From CAZGKW01 sp964526295 (lineage in GTDB: Bacteria; Planctomycetota; Phycisphaerae; FEN-1346), in the NCBI GenBank assembly GCA_964526295.1, contig CAZGKW010000001.1, positions 124,001 to 188,000 of the forward strand: a DNA stretch of 64,000 nucleotides. Reading direction: 5' to 3'. Under the pieces are notes generated by a model, which was not told the DNA's origin, did not search any database, and worked only from the letters and a program-made list of their open reading frames with translations. Positions 33,614-42,908 of this stretch are shown piece by piece. The position numbers and the translations under genes were made by a program. Position 1 is the first letter of the stretch. Every line of letters begins with the position of its first letter.

Positions 33614-34390
33614 ATGCGATACCTGGCCCTGATACTGGCATTGGCGGCGGTCGTTGCGGTGGCGGCGGTGGCGCCGGCGGCGTCCCGCGGCCGGGGCGAA
33701 CGCGGCGAAGGCGAGTCCGCCCATCCCCGCAAAGGCGACGAAGGCCCCGACAAGGAAGGCCGGCGCGACGGCTCGCGACGGGAACGCGGCGACCGCGACG
33801 GACGGCACCGGCTGCGGCCCGGCCCCTTCGGTCCCCTGACGGATGAGGAGATCGAGAAGGTCCTGGCGTTTCTCGCCGAGCACCTGCCCGATCTGCACGA
33901 GCGAGTCCGGTCCCTGAAGGAAGAGAACCCGGTCCTGTTCCAGGCGTACCTGCGTCGGCTGCGGTTTGAGATCCATCAGCTCGAGTGGCTCCGCCAGCAC
34001 GACCGGAAGGCCTTCCGCGAGGCCCTGGAGGAGAAGCGGCTTCATCTGGAGGCCCGGGACCTCGCCGCCCGCTATCGCGGGACCGAGGACGAGGCGGAAC
34101 GTGAGCGAATCGCCGAAGAGCTCGAAGGCGTCCTCGGAAGGCTGTTCGAGGCAGAGATGGTCGCCCGCGAGGCGAAGATCCGCCGCATCGAAGAGGGCCT
34201 CAAGCGGCTCCGGAAGGACCTCAAGGAACAGGCCGCCAACAAGGACCGCCTCGTGCAGGAACGGCTGGAACGGCTCCTCTCTGGCGAGCGGGACGAGCCT
34301 CGCCGGCCGCACCGCCGCGAGCCGCCCCCGCCCGGCCACGAGGGCCCGCCGCCTCCGCCGCCCGACCCCGCCGACGAGGGGCCGATCTGA
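33614..34390 (+). CDS. Exported helical protein of an ECF cassette
   Basis: 258 residues from ATG at 33614, with GGGAGAG upstream; an ATG at 33575 overlapping the anti-sigma gene lacks a signal. A signal peptide (MRYLALILALAAVVAVAAV) leads to a basic linker and a long coiled-coil-prone region (about residues 80-215, many E/R/L, e.g. REALEEKRLHLEARDLAARY). The tail is proline-rich (PPPPGHEGPPPPPPDPADEG). Layout recalls Spy/CpxP-like or Zra-type sensors encoded after ECF pairs, but no LTxxQ motif is clear. Likely the periplasmic sensor or target of the cassette. Confidence 0.75.
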   Translation: MRYLALILALAAVVAVAAVAPAASRGRGERGEGESAHPRKGDEGPDKEGRRDGSRRERGDRDGRHRLRPGPFGPLTDEEIEKVLAFLAEHLPDLHERVRSLKEENPVLFQAYLRRLRFEIHQLEWLRQHDRKAFREALEEKRLHLEARDLAARYRGTEDEAERERIAEELEGVLGRLFEAEMVAREAKIRRIEEGLKRLRKDLKEQAANKDRLVQERLERLLSGERDEPRRPHRREPPPPGHEGPPPPPPDPADEGPI

Positions 34391-34401
34391 GCGGACGAAC
34401 G

Positions 34402-35148
34402 TCACGGCCGCACGTGGCGGTGCCGCTCCTCCAGCATCCCCATGATGCAGGCCATGGCCAGAAGGAGCGGGCCGAGAAACTCCAGCGACTCCTCGATATA
34501 CCCGAGCCACCCCGCTTCCTTCAGGGCCGCCAAGTTCGTCCCGAGCCGTTTGTCGATGCTCCTGTACTTGTCGCAGAGCTGGGCGACGACGAGCAGCCCG
34601 AGCCCCGCCGCCACGAGCCACCCGCTGGCCGAGCGGGCCTTCTCCACGAGGAGCCGCCCGATCGCCCGGGCCCGGCGGCAGACGTAGACCACCATCAGCG
34701 CCACCGCCGCCATCGACCCGCCGCCCAGGACGATCCGTGCCGACAGCGGCACCTCCGGATCGTTCAGGTACTTCGCCCAACTGAACGTATTGGCGTCGTT
34801 CAGGATCCGCTCGTCCCAGGGCAGCTCCCGCCACAGCAGCCACGCCAGCAGAAACGCCATCAGCACCCATATCGGCCGTCGGTCGGGGCGGCCCCGCGTC
34901 CACACCAGCATGACGGCACACAGGACGAGCGCCACGCCGTAGCACGGCACGGACAGCCAGTCCATCGGCGTCTCGGGGGCGATGCCCTCCCCCTCCGGGG
35001 CCCGGCCGGCCCGCCAGGCCGTCTCCGGCCCGAGCACCGCCACCACCACCAGCGTCATCACGGCCGTCAGGAAGGTCCACAGGAAGATGTTGAGGGCCAC
35101 CCGCCGCGTCCGGCGACGCATCCGGTCGGTCACCAGCGGTTCGGTCAT
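34402..35148 (-). CDS. Multi-pass membrane protein of unknown function
   Basis: 248 residues from ATG at 35148. About six hydrophobic segments (e.g. NIFLWTFLTAVMTLVVVAVL, CYGVALVLCAVMLVW, IWVLMAFLLAWLLW, GWLVAAGLGLLVVAQLC, EFLGPLLLAMACIMGML). No transporter motif. Its start overlaps the panE stop by four bases. Not recognised. Confidence 0.75.
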   Translation of the reverse strand: MTEPLVTDRMRRRTRRVALNIFLWTFLTAVMTLVVVAVLGPETAWRAGRAPEGEGIAPETPMDWLSVPCYGVALVLCAVMLVWTRGRPDRRPIWVLMAFLLAWLLWRELPWDERILNDANTFSWAKYLNDPEVPLSARIVLGGGSMAAVALMVVYVCRRARAIGRLLVEKARSASGWLVAAGLGLLVVAQLCDKYRSIDKRLGTNLAALKEAGWLGYIEESLEFLGPLLLAMACIMGMLEERHRHVRP

Positions 35149-36092
35149 GCCGGGGCCTCTCGTGCGGCGGCGGCGACCTGCCGGACGAGGGCCGTCGCCG
35201 CCCGGTTCGCCGGCGTCGCGACGTCACGGGCCTCGCCCCCGCGCACGATCGCCCCGTTCAGGTAATCGATCTCGGTGCGCCGACCGGCATCCAAGTCCTG
35301 AAGCATCGAGCAGCGGTTGTCGGCGGTCTGGCGGGCGGCCTCGAGGGTCGCATCGGCCGCGCTCGGCCAGGGCAGCTCCACCCCTTCGGCCCGGGCGACG
35401 GCCTCGCCCTCCAGAGCGATGGCGTCGGCCAGGGCCCGTAGCGTCGGCCGACGGGCCACTTCGCCGTTCACGACGCCCGCTAGGGCCGCCACCGGATTGA
35501 TCCCGGCATTGACGAGGAGCTTTCCCCACACCATGGGCTGCATGTCCGCCTCGGGCCGCGCGGGCAGGCCGGCGGCGGTCAGCAGGTCCGAGACGCTACG
35601 TGCCAAGTCGTCCGCGGGCCGGCCCTCGTAGCCGACGTGCGTCAAGCGCGATGCAACGTGGTTGACCTCGCCTTCGCTCCGGACGTTCGCCGCCTGGTAC
35701 GTGACGCCCACAAGGACGGCCGCGTCGGGGGCGGCGGCGCGGACCTCATCGGCGACGCCGAGACCGTTCTGGAGGGTCAGGATGGGCACGTGGGGGGCCC
35801 ACCGGCCAGCGGCGCGCGCCGCCTCGGCCGCATCGAACGCCTTGGTGGCCAGGAGGACCAGGTCGGGGGCATCCTGCGGCGCGGTCCGGACGTCGATGCG
35901 GACCTCGATGCGGCCGTCGGGAGCATGAAGCACGAGCGGCCGGCCGTCGAGACGCGACGCCCGTTCGGGCCGATGGTCGATCAGCGTGATGCGGGGCCCG
36001 CCATCGGCCGCCGCGAGGCGAACGGCATAGACCAAGCCGATCGCGCCCGGCCCGACGACGGCGACGTGGCGGAATGACGGTCGGTCGGCCAT
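35145..36092 (-). CDS. panE: 2-dehydropantoate 2-reductase family protein
   Basis: 315 residues from ATG at 36092. N-terminal NADP site HVAVVGPGAIGLVYAVRLA. Conserved KAFD (LATKAFDAAEAARA), LTLQNGLGV and the catalytic-lysine region MVWGKLLVNAGINPVAALAG; glutamate and serine in NRCSMLQDLDAGRRTEIDYL. Reduces ketopantoate to pantoate in CoA synthesis, which would link it to coaB/coaC; paralogues of other specificity exist. Confidence 0.88.
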   Translation of the reverse strand: MADRPSFRHVAVVGPGAIGLVYAVRLAAADGGPRITLIDHRPERASRLDGRPLVLHAPDGRIEVRIDVRTAPQDAPDLVLLATKAFDAAEAARAAGRWAPHVPILTLQNGLGVADEVRAAAPDAAVLVGVTYQAANVRSEGEVNHVASRLTHVGYEGRPADDLARSVSDLLTAAGLPARPEADMQPMVWGKLLVNAGINPVAALAGVVNGEVARRPTLRALADAIALEGEAVARAEGVELPWPSAADATLEAARQTADNRCSMLQDLDAGRRTEIDYLNGAIVRGGEARDVATPANRAATALVRQVAAAAREAPA

Positions 36093-36202
36093 GGCGGCTC
36101 AGCAGACAAGTCGGGCCAGAGGCCCAGGCTGCGTGCGTTTGCGCGGCGGGCACCCTTCGGCCTGGCCCAGGGCAGGTTCAGACCCGCCGCCCTCGGCTTC
36201 GG

Positions 36203-36598
36203 TTATGGATGGGCCTGCATCTGGGCGTCGCCGGCGGCGTCGGGGTGCTCGACGGGAGCGATGATGCGGACGGTGGCGTCGCCCTGGACCCTGGCGGTGC
36301 AGGCGGTTCGGACGGCCGGTCGCCGGGCCCCGTGCGGCGCCGGCACGCCGTCGTCACCGACGCGGTGGCCGAGGTCGCGCAGCAGGCGCCGCTCCGAGTC
36401 GGTGGGCGGCGAGAGGTTCGCACCGCCCTCGACGACCTCGACGCAGCAATTGCCGCACTCGTGCCGGCCCTCGCACAGCTCTCCCACGAAGAAATCGTCG
36501 GGGACGGTCTCGGCAGCCTCGTCGGCGGCCGCGAGGACACTCGTGCCGCGCGGCACTTCGAGGCGAATGCCGTAAGGAAGAAACGTGACGGTCGGCAT
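36203..36598 (-). CDS. 2Fe-2S ferredoxin
   Basis: 131 residues from ATG at 36598. Beta-grasp fold with cysteines in ELCEGRHECGNCCVEV (C-x5-C-x2-C) and a fourth in VRTACTARVQGD. Related to plant-type/adrenodoxin-like ferredoxins with the N-terminal pattern VTFLPYGIRLEVPRGTSVLA. No reductase partner is adjacent. An electron carrier. Confidence 0.88.
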   Translation of the reverse strand: MPTVTFLPYGIRLEVPRGTSVLAAADEAAETVPDDFFVGELCEGRHECGNCCVEVVEGGANLSPPTDSERRLLRDLGHRVGDDGVPAPHGARRPAVRTACTARVQGDATVRIIAPVEHPDAAGDAQMQAHP

Positions 36599-36733
36599 GG
36601 TCCCACCCGGGAGACGTCGGCCTCTCTCGCCCTGCCCCCCCTGCTTTCGCCCCGGTCCGCCCGAAAACCGGGGGGCAGGCTTCGGCGGACAGGTCGGCCC
36701 GGCCCGCCCGAAGAAGCGGGCCTACGGCCGCCC

Positions 36734-37993
36734 CTAAAGGTTCTCGGTCATGATCTGGACATACGCGCGAGCGCGGAGTTCCTCGATGATCTGGGCGAAC
36801 AGCTCGTGGCGACGCCGGTCGCGCAGCTCCTCGTCGAGCTCCCGCTGCACCTCGGCAAACGGCAGGACTCGGGCGTCCTTACGGTGCTCGGCCATGACGA
36901 GATAGAATGCCTCGTCCGTCTCGACGATCGGCCCGACCTCGCCCGTCCGAAGCGTGAACAGGACGTCGTCGACCTCCTTGATGCGGAACGCACCGCGGGT
37001 CACGTAACCCCAGTCGCCGCCCTTCTTGGCCATCACGCCGTGGCTGTACTGCCGGGCGAGGCCGGCGAACCCCTCGCCGGCCTGAAGGCGGCCCATGACG
37101 ATGGCGGCCTGGTCCCGTGCGTCCTTTGGCGTCTTGAACTCCGACTTCTTCAGCACGATCAGCCGCATCCGAATCCGCGTCGGCTCGACGTATCGCTCGT
37201 CGCGGACCCGGTCGTAGTACGCCAGCAGCTCCGAGTGCGAGACGTGGATGTTCGGCATGATCCGATCGCGAAGGTACCGCTGGACGAGGAGCCGCTGGCG
37301 TTGGGCATCGAGCTCGCCCTGGACGGTCCGGCCCTGAAGCTTGAGCTTCTCCTCCAGGAGCAGCGCGCTGCCCGCCTGGCTCGTCAGGTCCTTCAGAAAC
37401 TGGCCCAGGGACAGCTCGATCTGCTTCTCGTCTTCCTCCGCCAGCTCCCGCCTGGCCTCCTGGACGACGAGCCGGTCGTTGATCTCCTCGCGGAGCCGGA
37501 GGCCCACGGCGAGCCGGCACCGGTCCTCGAACTCCGCCGGCGGCAGCTCCGCCCGCCACTTGACGAGCTGGGGACGGACCGGCCCGAGAACGTCCTCCCG
37601 CGTGATGACCTCGTCGTTGACCTTGGCCACGATTGCATCGGCCAGGACGACCTCGCGGCTCCCGTCGGCGAAAGTGACCACGGGGACCCGCTCGGCCCCG
37701 GGCAGCGCCCCCTGGTTGAGGTCGGCCCGGTAGTCGAAACCGCCCTCGCCCGGCGCAGGCTCCCGGCGGGCCGGTGCGGCGCCCGCCGGGCGAAACGTCC
37801 CGGCGGGCTGGACCGGGCTGACGTCCTCGGAGAGGAGCCCCATTTCCGTGGGCGTCCCGCCGAACTCGCCGCCGGTCCGCGTCGCCTCGGGCGCCAGCGA
37901 CGCCAGAGGCAGCCGGCGTTCCTCCTGGGACGCGCAGCCGGCGACCGTCGCCGCCGTCAGTACCGCCGCCACGCGCACCCACGCAGTTCCCAT
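36734..37993 (-). CDS. SurA-like peptidyl-prolyl isomerase lipoprotein
   Basis: 419 residues from ATG at 37993. Lipobox TAATVAGC with the cysteine near residue 20. Central SurA-N-like helical region beginning VVLADAIVAKVNDEVITRED. A parvulin domain (ARQYSHGVMAKKGGDWGYVT, GEVGPIVETDEAFYLVMAEH). Likely a periplasmic chaperone for outer-membrane proteins, anchored by lipid rather than soluble. It lies immediately downstream of mfd, 42 bases away on the same strand. Confidence 0.88.
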   Translation of the reverse strand: MGTAWVRVAAVLTAATVAGCASQEERRLPLASLAPEATRTGGEFGGTPTEMGLLSEDVSPVQPAGTFRPAGAAPARREPAPGEGGFDYRADLNQGALPGAERVPVVTFADGSREVVLADAIVAKVNDEVITREDVLGPVRPQLVKWRAELPPAEFEDRCRLAVGLRLREEINDRLVVQEARRELAEEDEKQIELSLGQFLKDLTSQAGSALLLEEKLKLQGRTVQGELDAQRQRLLVQRYLRDRIMPNIHVSHSELLAYYDRVRDERYVEPTRIRMRLIVLKKSEFKTPKDARDQAAIVMGRLQAGEGFAGLARQYSHGVMAKKGGDWGYVTRGAFRIKEVDDVLFTLRTGEVGPIVETDEAFYLVMAEHRKDARVLPFAEVQRELDEELRDRRRHELFAQIIEELRARAYVQIMTENL

Positions 37994-38035
37994 GGCACAA
38001 CTTCTCCACTGCTCGCCCCGCCGCCGGCGGGTATT

Positions 38036-41000
38036 CTATTTGCCCTCCGCCGGTCGAGCAAGGAGCTTCTTCGCCAGGGCCAGCGCTTCGTCGGGGACGA
38101 CGGTCGACCCGATCCGCCACTGGACGGTATCGGCGTCAATGGTCCGCACGGGGCCCGCCTCGTGGACCGCCGCCTCGGCCGAGTGGTAGACCGGCCCCAG
38201 GGCCGCCGGCCGACGGACCGCCATCAGCAGGTCCGGCCCTTCGCGATGGATGCGGCGGACGCCCAGCCGCCCGGCACCGACGCGAACGTGCTCCAGGTCC
38301 ACGAGCCGCCGGACCTCGGGAGGCAGCGGGCCGTACATATCGGCGATCTCGTCGGCGATCTCCTCCAGGGCGTCCGACCCGCCGGCCCGCTGGAGCTGGC
38401 GGTACAGGCTGATCCGCTGGCTTTCCGTCGGGACGTACCGGGCCGGCAGGTAGGCCTCGACGTCGAGCTGGACGTCGGCCCGGTGCCACGCCTCGACCGT
38501 CTCGCCCTTGAGGCGCTTGACCGCCGTCTCGAGGAGGCGGCAATAGAGCTCGTAGCCGACGGCGGCGATGTGGCCCGACTGCTCCGGGCCGAGGATGTTG
38601 CCGGCCCCGCGGATCTCCAGGTCCCGCATGGCGATCTGAAAGCCCGCACCCAGCTCGGAATACTGCTCGATGGCCCGGAGCCGCTTGGCGGCGGCCGGCG
38701 TGATGGGCCGCGACTCCGGCAGCAGCAGGTAACAATAGGCCCGGTACTTGTATCGCCCCACCCGCCCGCGGAGCTGGTGCAGGTCGGCCAAGCCGAACCG
38801 GTCGGCATCGTGGATGAACATCGTGTTGGCCCGCGGCACGTCGAGGCCCGACTCGATGATCGTCGTCGAGACCAGGACGTCGACCCGGCCGGCGAAGAAC
38901 TCGATCATCCGGTTCTCCAGCTCGTGCTCGTGCATCTGGCCGTGGGCGAACGTGATGCGGGCCTCCGGGACGAGCTTCCGCAAGCGGTCGGCGACGCCCG
39001 CGATCGTCCGGACCCGGTTGTGGACGAAGAAGACCTGCCCGTCGCGGTTCAGCTCCCGCAGGATCGCCCCCCGCACCAGGTCGTCGTCCCACCGGCACAC
39101 CTCGGTCCGGACGGCACGACGGTCCTGGGGCGGCGTCGAGAGGCTGGAGATGTCGCGGATGCCCAGCAGCGACAGGTGAAGCGTCCGCGGGATCGGCGTC
39201 GCGGTCATCGTCAGCACGTCCATCGTCGCCCGCATGCCCTTGAGGCGCTCCTTGTGCTCCACGCCGAACCGCTGTTCCTCGTCGACCACCAGCAGGCCCA
39301 CGTCGGCCGGCTGAACGTCGCCCGAGAGCAGCCGGTGCGTCCCGACGACGACGTCGACCTGGCCCTTGCGGAGCCGCTCGACGATCGCCGCCTGCTGGCC
39401 CCGCGTCTGAAAGCGCGACAGCATCTCGACGACGACGGGGTAGTCGGCCATCCGCTCGCGGAACGTCCGGACGTGCTGCTCCGCCAGGACCGTCGTCGGC
39501 ACGAGGACGACGACCTGCTTGCCGGCCTCGACGGCCTTGAAGGCCGCCCGGATGGCAAGCTCGGTCTTGCCGTAGCCCACGTCGCCGCAGAGGAGCCGGT
39601 CCATCGGCCGTCGGGACTGCATGTCTCGCTTGATCTCGTGGATGGCGGCGAGCTGGTCGTCGGTCTCCGGGTAGGGGAACGACGCCTCGAACTCCTTCTG
39701 CCACAGGGTGTCCTCGGGGTAGGCGATGCCGGGCCGGGTGCGGCGGACGGCCTGGATGCGCAACAGCTCGGCCGCCAGGTCCTCGACCGCCCGTGCGGCC
39801 CGCTGCTTCTTCTCGGTCCACGCCTTGCCGCCGACGCGCGAGAGATGCGGCTTGCCTTTGAAGCCGCCGATGTACTTCTGGACCAGGTCGATCTGGTCGG
39901 CCGGGACGTAGACCTTCGTCTTGCCGCGGAACTCGAGGACGAGGTACTCGGCGGCCTTGCCGGCGACGCGGGCCTCTGGCGGGGCGGTCACGAGACCGTC
40001 GCGCGGCGGGCGCTTCAGCGTCCGCATGCCGAGGTACCGCCCGATCCCGTGGGCCACGTGGACCACGAAGTCGCCCCGCTTCAGGTCCATCCAGGTGTCG
40101 ATGGCCCGGGTCTCGGGGACCCGGCGGAGGCGGCGGCGGTCGTGGTACCGGTGGAACAGCTCATGGTTCGGCACCACCGAGACCCGCTCGGCAACGAGGC
40201 GGAAACCCACCGACAGTCGCCCCACGCCGAGGTGGATTCGCCCTCGCACGGGCCCCTCCAGGGCCGCGACGATCTCGGCGAGCCGGTCCCGCTCGGCCTC
40301 GTTGTCCGAGAAGACCAGGAGCGTCTCGCCCGCCCCGTCCGGTCCGGCGGCCGCCTCGGCCAGCTCCGTCCGGACGGTCTCGGCCTTGCCGGTGAACCGC
40401 GGCAAGCCTTCCGTGCGGAGCCCGAAGGCGTCACTCGCCCCGCTGGAGGTGAAGCTCGACAAGTCGAGCCGCGTGAACCGCTGGGACGCCCGGACCACCG
40501 CCTCGTAGCCGTAGACGCCGACGGGGCTGGCGAGCCGCGCCAGAAACGACCGCCCCACCTCGGCGATCTCCAGCGGATCGTGCCACACGACCCAGGCATC
40601 CGGCGGCAGGTAATCCAGCAGGTTCGTCGTGGTCGAGGGGGCGAGAGGGCCGCCCTTGCCGGTCGGGACGAACGCGATGGCGACGCTCTCGCGGTCGTCG
40701 AGGCTCCGCTGCGTCGACGGATCGAACGTCCGAAGGCCCTCCAGCTCGTCGCCGAAGAAGTCCAGCCGGTACGGGTGCGGCGCGGTTGGCGGGTAGACGT
40801 CGAGGATGCCGCCGCGGACGGCGTACTGGCCCGGCTCGAGGACCAGCTCGGCCGGGCGGAACCCCCGCTCGCCGAGCCAGCGGCGGACCTCGGCCAGCTC
40901 GTAGTCGCGGCCGACGGTCAACTCGAGCGTGTTGTGTGCCAGGTGCGACGGCGAGGGCACCGGCTGCATCAGGGCCTGGATCGGCGCGACGAGGACCCGG

Positions 41001-41434
41001 TCATCGACGTGTGCGCGGCGGAAGTCCGCACCCGCCGCGTCCGCGACTCCGCCAGCTTCGCGGGTCCGAATGGCCGCCAGCCGCTTCAGGACGCGCAGAC
41101 GGTCCGCGAGCACCTCGTCGGAGACGTCCACCTCGGTCGGCAGGGCCTCCCAGGCGGGAAAGACGGGCGGGTCGACGCCCGCCAGCAGCCGCCAGTCGTC
41201 GCGGGCGTCGTCGACCGCGTCGATGTGGGCGACCACGTAGAGGAGCGTGGAGGGGCAGTCCGGCAGGAGTGCCGCCGCCACGGCCGGCGCGCTCGCTCCC
41301 CACAGGCCTTCGAGGCTGGCCCGCCCCTCCTCCCGGAGGGTCTCCCGGACCACCTCGACGACCTCCTGGCGGGCGAGCAGGCCCGTGACGGCCTCGCCCG
41401 TGGCCGGAATGTCTGCTTTCTGGCCGTCGGCCAT
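38036..41434 (-). CDS. mfd: Transcription-repair coupling factor
   Basis: 1,132 residues from ATG at 41434. N-terminal UvrB-like module (GGILDVYPPTAPHPYRLDFF). RNA polymerase-interaction domain (GDFVVHVAHGIGRYLGM). Helicase motifs: Walker A LLCGDVGYGKTELAIRAAF, DEEQ box LLVVDEEQRFGVEHKERL, motif III MTATPIPRTLHLSLLG, motif VI DLHQLRGRVGR. A C-terminal TRCF domain follows. Removes stalled RNA polymerase and recruits UvrA. Complete and typical in length. Confidence 0.97.
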   Translation of the reverse strand: MADGQKADIPATGEAVTGLLARQEVVEVVRETLREEGRASLEGLWGASAPAVAAALLPDCPSTLLYVVAHIDAVDDARDDWRLLAGVDPPVFPAWEALPTEVDVSDEVLADRLRVLKRLAAIRTREAGGVADAAGADFRRAHVDDRVLVAPIQALMQPVPSPSHLAHNTLELTVGRDYELAEVRRWLGERGFRPAELVLEPGQYAVRGGILDVYPPTAPHPYRLDFFGDELEGLRTFDPSTQRSLDDRESVAIAFVPTGKGGPLAPSTTTNLLDYLPPDAWVVWHDPLEIAEVGRSFLARLASPVGVYGYEAVVRASQRFTRLDLSSFTSSGASDAFGLRTEGLPRFTGKAETVRTELAEAAAGPDGAGETLLVFSDNEAERDRLAEIVAALEGPVRGRIHLGVGRLSVGFRLVAERVSVVPNHELFHRYHDRRRLRRVPETRAIDTWMDLKRGDFVVHVAHGIGRYLGMRTLKRPPRDGLVTAPPEARVAGKAAEYLVLEFRGKTKVYVPADQIDLVQKYIGGFKGKPHLSRVGGKAWTEKKQRAARAVEDLAAELLRIQAVRRTRPGIAYPEDTLWQKEFEASFPYPETDDQLAAIHEIKRDMQSRRPMDRLLCGDVGYGKTELAIRAAFKAVEAGKQVVVLVPTTVLAEQHVRTFRERMADYPVVVEMLSRFQTRGQQAAIVERLRKGQVDVVVGTHRLLSGDVQPADVGLLVVDEEQRFGVEHKERLKGMRATMDVLTMTATPIPRTLHLSLLGIRDISSLSTPPQDRRAVRTEVCRWDDDLVRGAILRELNRDGQVFFVHNRVRTIAGVADRLRKLVPEARITFAHGQMHEHELENRMIEFFAGRVDVLVSTTIIESGLDVPRANTMFIHDADRFGLADLHQLRGRVGRYKYRAYCYLLLPESRPITPAAAKRLRAIEQYSELGAGFQIAMRDLEIRGAGNILGPEQSGHIAAVGYELYCRLLETAVKRLKGETVEAWHRADVQLDVEAYLPARYVPTESQRISLYRQLQRAGGSDALEEIADEIADMYGPLPPEVRRLVDLEHVRVGAGRLGVRRIHREGPDLLMAVRRPAALGPVYHSAEAAVHEAGPVRTIDADTVQWRIGSTVVPDEALALAKKLLARPAEGK

Positions 41435-41643
41435 GAGGACTAAACCATGACAGCATTGTAAGTGGACGGGCCTGAGCTGTGCAAGTTGGTGCCGGGGAAG
41501 ACTGCAGTCCCCCCGTAGAGAAACCGCTTGGGTGAAGGTCCAGCCTGTGTTACCCTACTGACAGCGTAGATTGGCAATCACGCCACAGCATGGTCGCCAA
41601 GCTGCATGCCAGCTCCGGCGCCGCGGGGATAAGGGAGCGATAT

Positions 41644-42876
41644 ATGACTGGCGCACCCAGAGACGATGATGCAGTCCCCCGCCTGGAATACCTTCGGGTG
41701 CAGAACTATCGGGCACTTTGCAATGTGGAGATAAAGAACATAACGCCTCTTACCGTGTTCGTAGGGCCAAACGGAAGCGGCAAGTCAACTATGTTTGATG
41801 TGTTCGCATTCCTTTCAGAGTGCTTCTCAACCGGTCTTCGAAAGGCTTGGGACAAGCGAGGGAGATTCAAGGAACTGCGTAGCCGAGACTCAGACGGCAT
41901 CATCCGAATCGAATTGAAGTACCGCGAGCGCCCGGGACTGCCTCGGGTCACCTACCACTTGGCGGTGGACGAACGTGCCGAAGGCCCTTATGTCGCAGAG
42001 GAATGGCTGCAGTGGCGTCGCAAGCAGTACGGCAGGCCGTTCAGGTTCTTGGATTTCAAGGACGGCAGCGGGAATGTAATCACTGGCGAGTATCCAGACG
42101 AGCAGGACGAGCGAGTGTCGGAGGCCCTCGATTCGCCTGAGATGCTAGCAGTGAATACGCTGGGGCAATTGGCCAAGCACCCGCGAGTGAGCGCCCTTCG
42201 TCGCTTCATCACAGGGTGGTATGTATCGTATATCACTGCAGCAAGTACACGAGGCCTGCCCGAAGCGGGGCCTCAAGAGCGTCTCTCTCAGACAGGTGAC
42301 AACCTTCCCAACGTTGTGCAATACCTGAAGGAGCGACATCCGGAGCGGTTGAGAGACCTTTTGAGAACACTTTCCCAGCGCGTGCCGAAGTTGGAGCGCG
42401 TTGACGCCCAAATCATGCCAGATGGGCGCCTGCTGCTGCAGATCAAAGACGCTCCGTTTACAAGGCCAATCCTCGCCAGGTTCGCTTCGGACGGCACCTT
42501 GAAACTGCTTGCATACTTGGCAGTGCTCTGCGACCCTGAGCCGCCACAACTGGTAGGAATCGAGGAACCTGAGAACCACCTGCATCCCCGGTTACTCCCG
42601 CTACTGGCGGAGGAATGCCGGAAGGCGTGTGGCAACACGCAACTGATGGTGACTACGCACTCACCGTTTTTCGTAAACGGCCTCCGGCCGAAGGAGGTCT
42701 GGGTGCTTTTCCGCGACGACCAGGGCTACACGGAAGCCCGGCGCGCGGGGGACATGACAGGTATTGGCGAGTTCTTTCAGGAAGGTGCGCTACTGGGAGA
42801 GTTGTGGGCCTCGGGCCTTTTTGACGCCGGCGACCCGCTTGATGGCCAGGCGCACCCAGACGGGGAAAATACATAG
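41644..42876 (+). CDS. AAA15/OLD-like ABC-type ATPase (putative defence gene)
   Basis: 410 residues from ATG at 41644, with AGGGAGCG upstream; a further ATG at 41590 is in frame. Starts LEYLRVQNYRALCNVEIKNI with Walker A VFVGPNGSGKST (41-49). Late Walker B LVGIEEPENHLHPRLLPLL (about 303-321) and H-loop LMVTTHSPFFVNGL. This is the SMC/ABC-like layout of AAA15-type ATPases used in OLD, AriA (PARIS), AbiLi and RloA systems. The gene has lower GC and more mixed codon use than both neighbours, suggesting acquisition. Followed 32 bases later by a DUF4276 gene. Confidence 0.88.
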   Translation: MTGAPRDDDAVPRLEYLRVQNYRALCNVEIKNITPLTVFVGPNGSGKSTMFDVFAFLSECFSTGLRKAWDKRGRFKELRSRDSDGIIRIELKYRERPGLPRVTYHLAVDERAEGPYVAEEWLQWRRKQYGRPFRFLDFKDGSGNVITGEYPDEQDERVSEALDSPEMLAVNTLGQLAKHPRVSALRRFITGWYVSYITAASTRGLPEAGPQERLSQTGDNLPNVVQYLKERHPERLRDLLRTLSQRVPKLERVDAQIMPDGRLLLQIKDAPFTRPILARFASDGTLKLLAYLAVLCDPEPPQLVGIEEPENHLHPRLLPLLAEECRKACGNTQLMVTTHSPFFVNGLRPKEVWVLFRDDQGYTEARRAGDMTGIGEFFQEGALLGELWASGLFDAGDPLDGQAHPDGENT

Positions 42877-42908
42877 TCTAGCAACCCCCGCCGAAGGAGT
42901 CGCTGGCG

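Noticed and set aside
37774..37810. REP-like sequence inside the SurA-like gene
   Set aside because: GGGCGAAACGTCCCGGCGGGC resembles the REP unit but lies in a low-complexity linker in frame and matches poorly outside GCGAAACG.
36074..41443. Very long plus-strand open frame (1,789 codons)
   Set aside because: It is antisense to ppiC/mfd, whose minus-strand products have clear family motifs. The plus frame is proline/arginine/leucine-rich shadow coding typical of GC-rich DNA.
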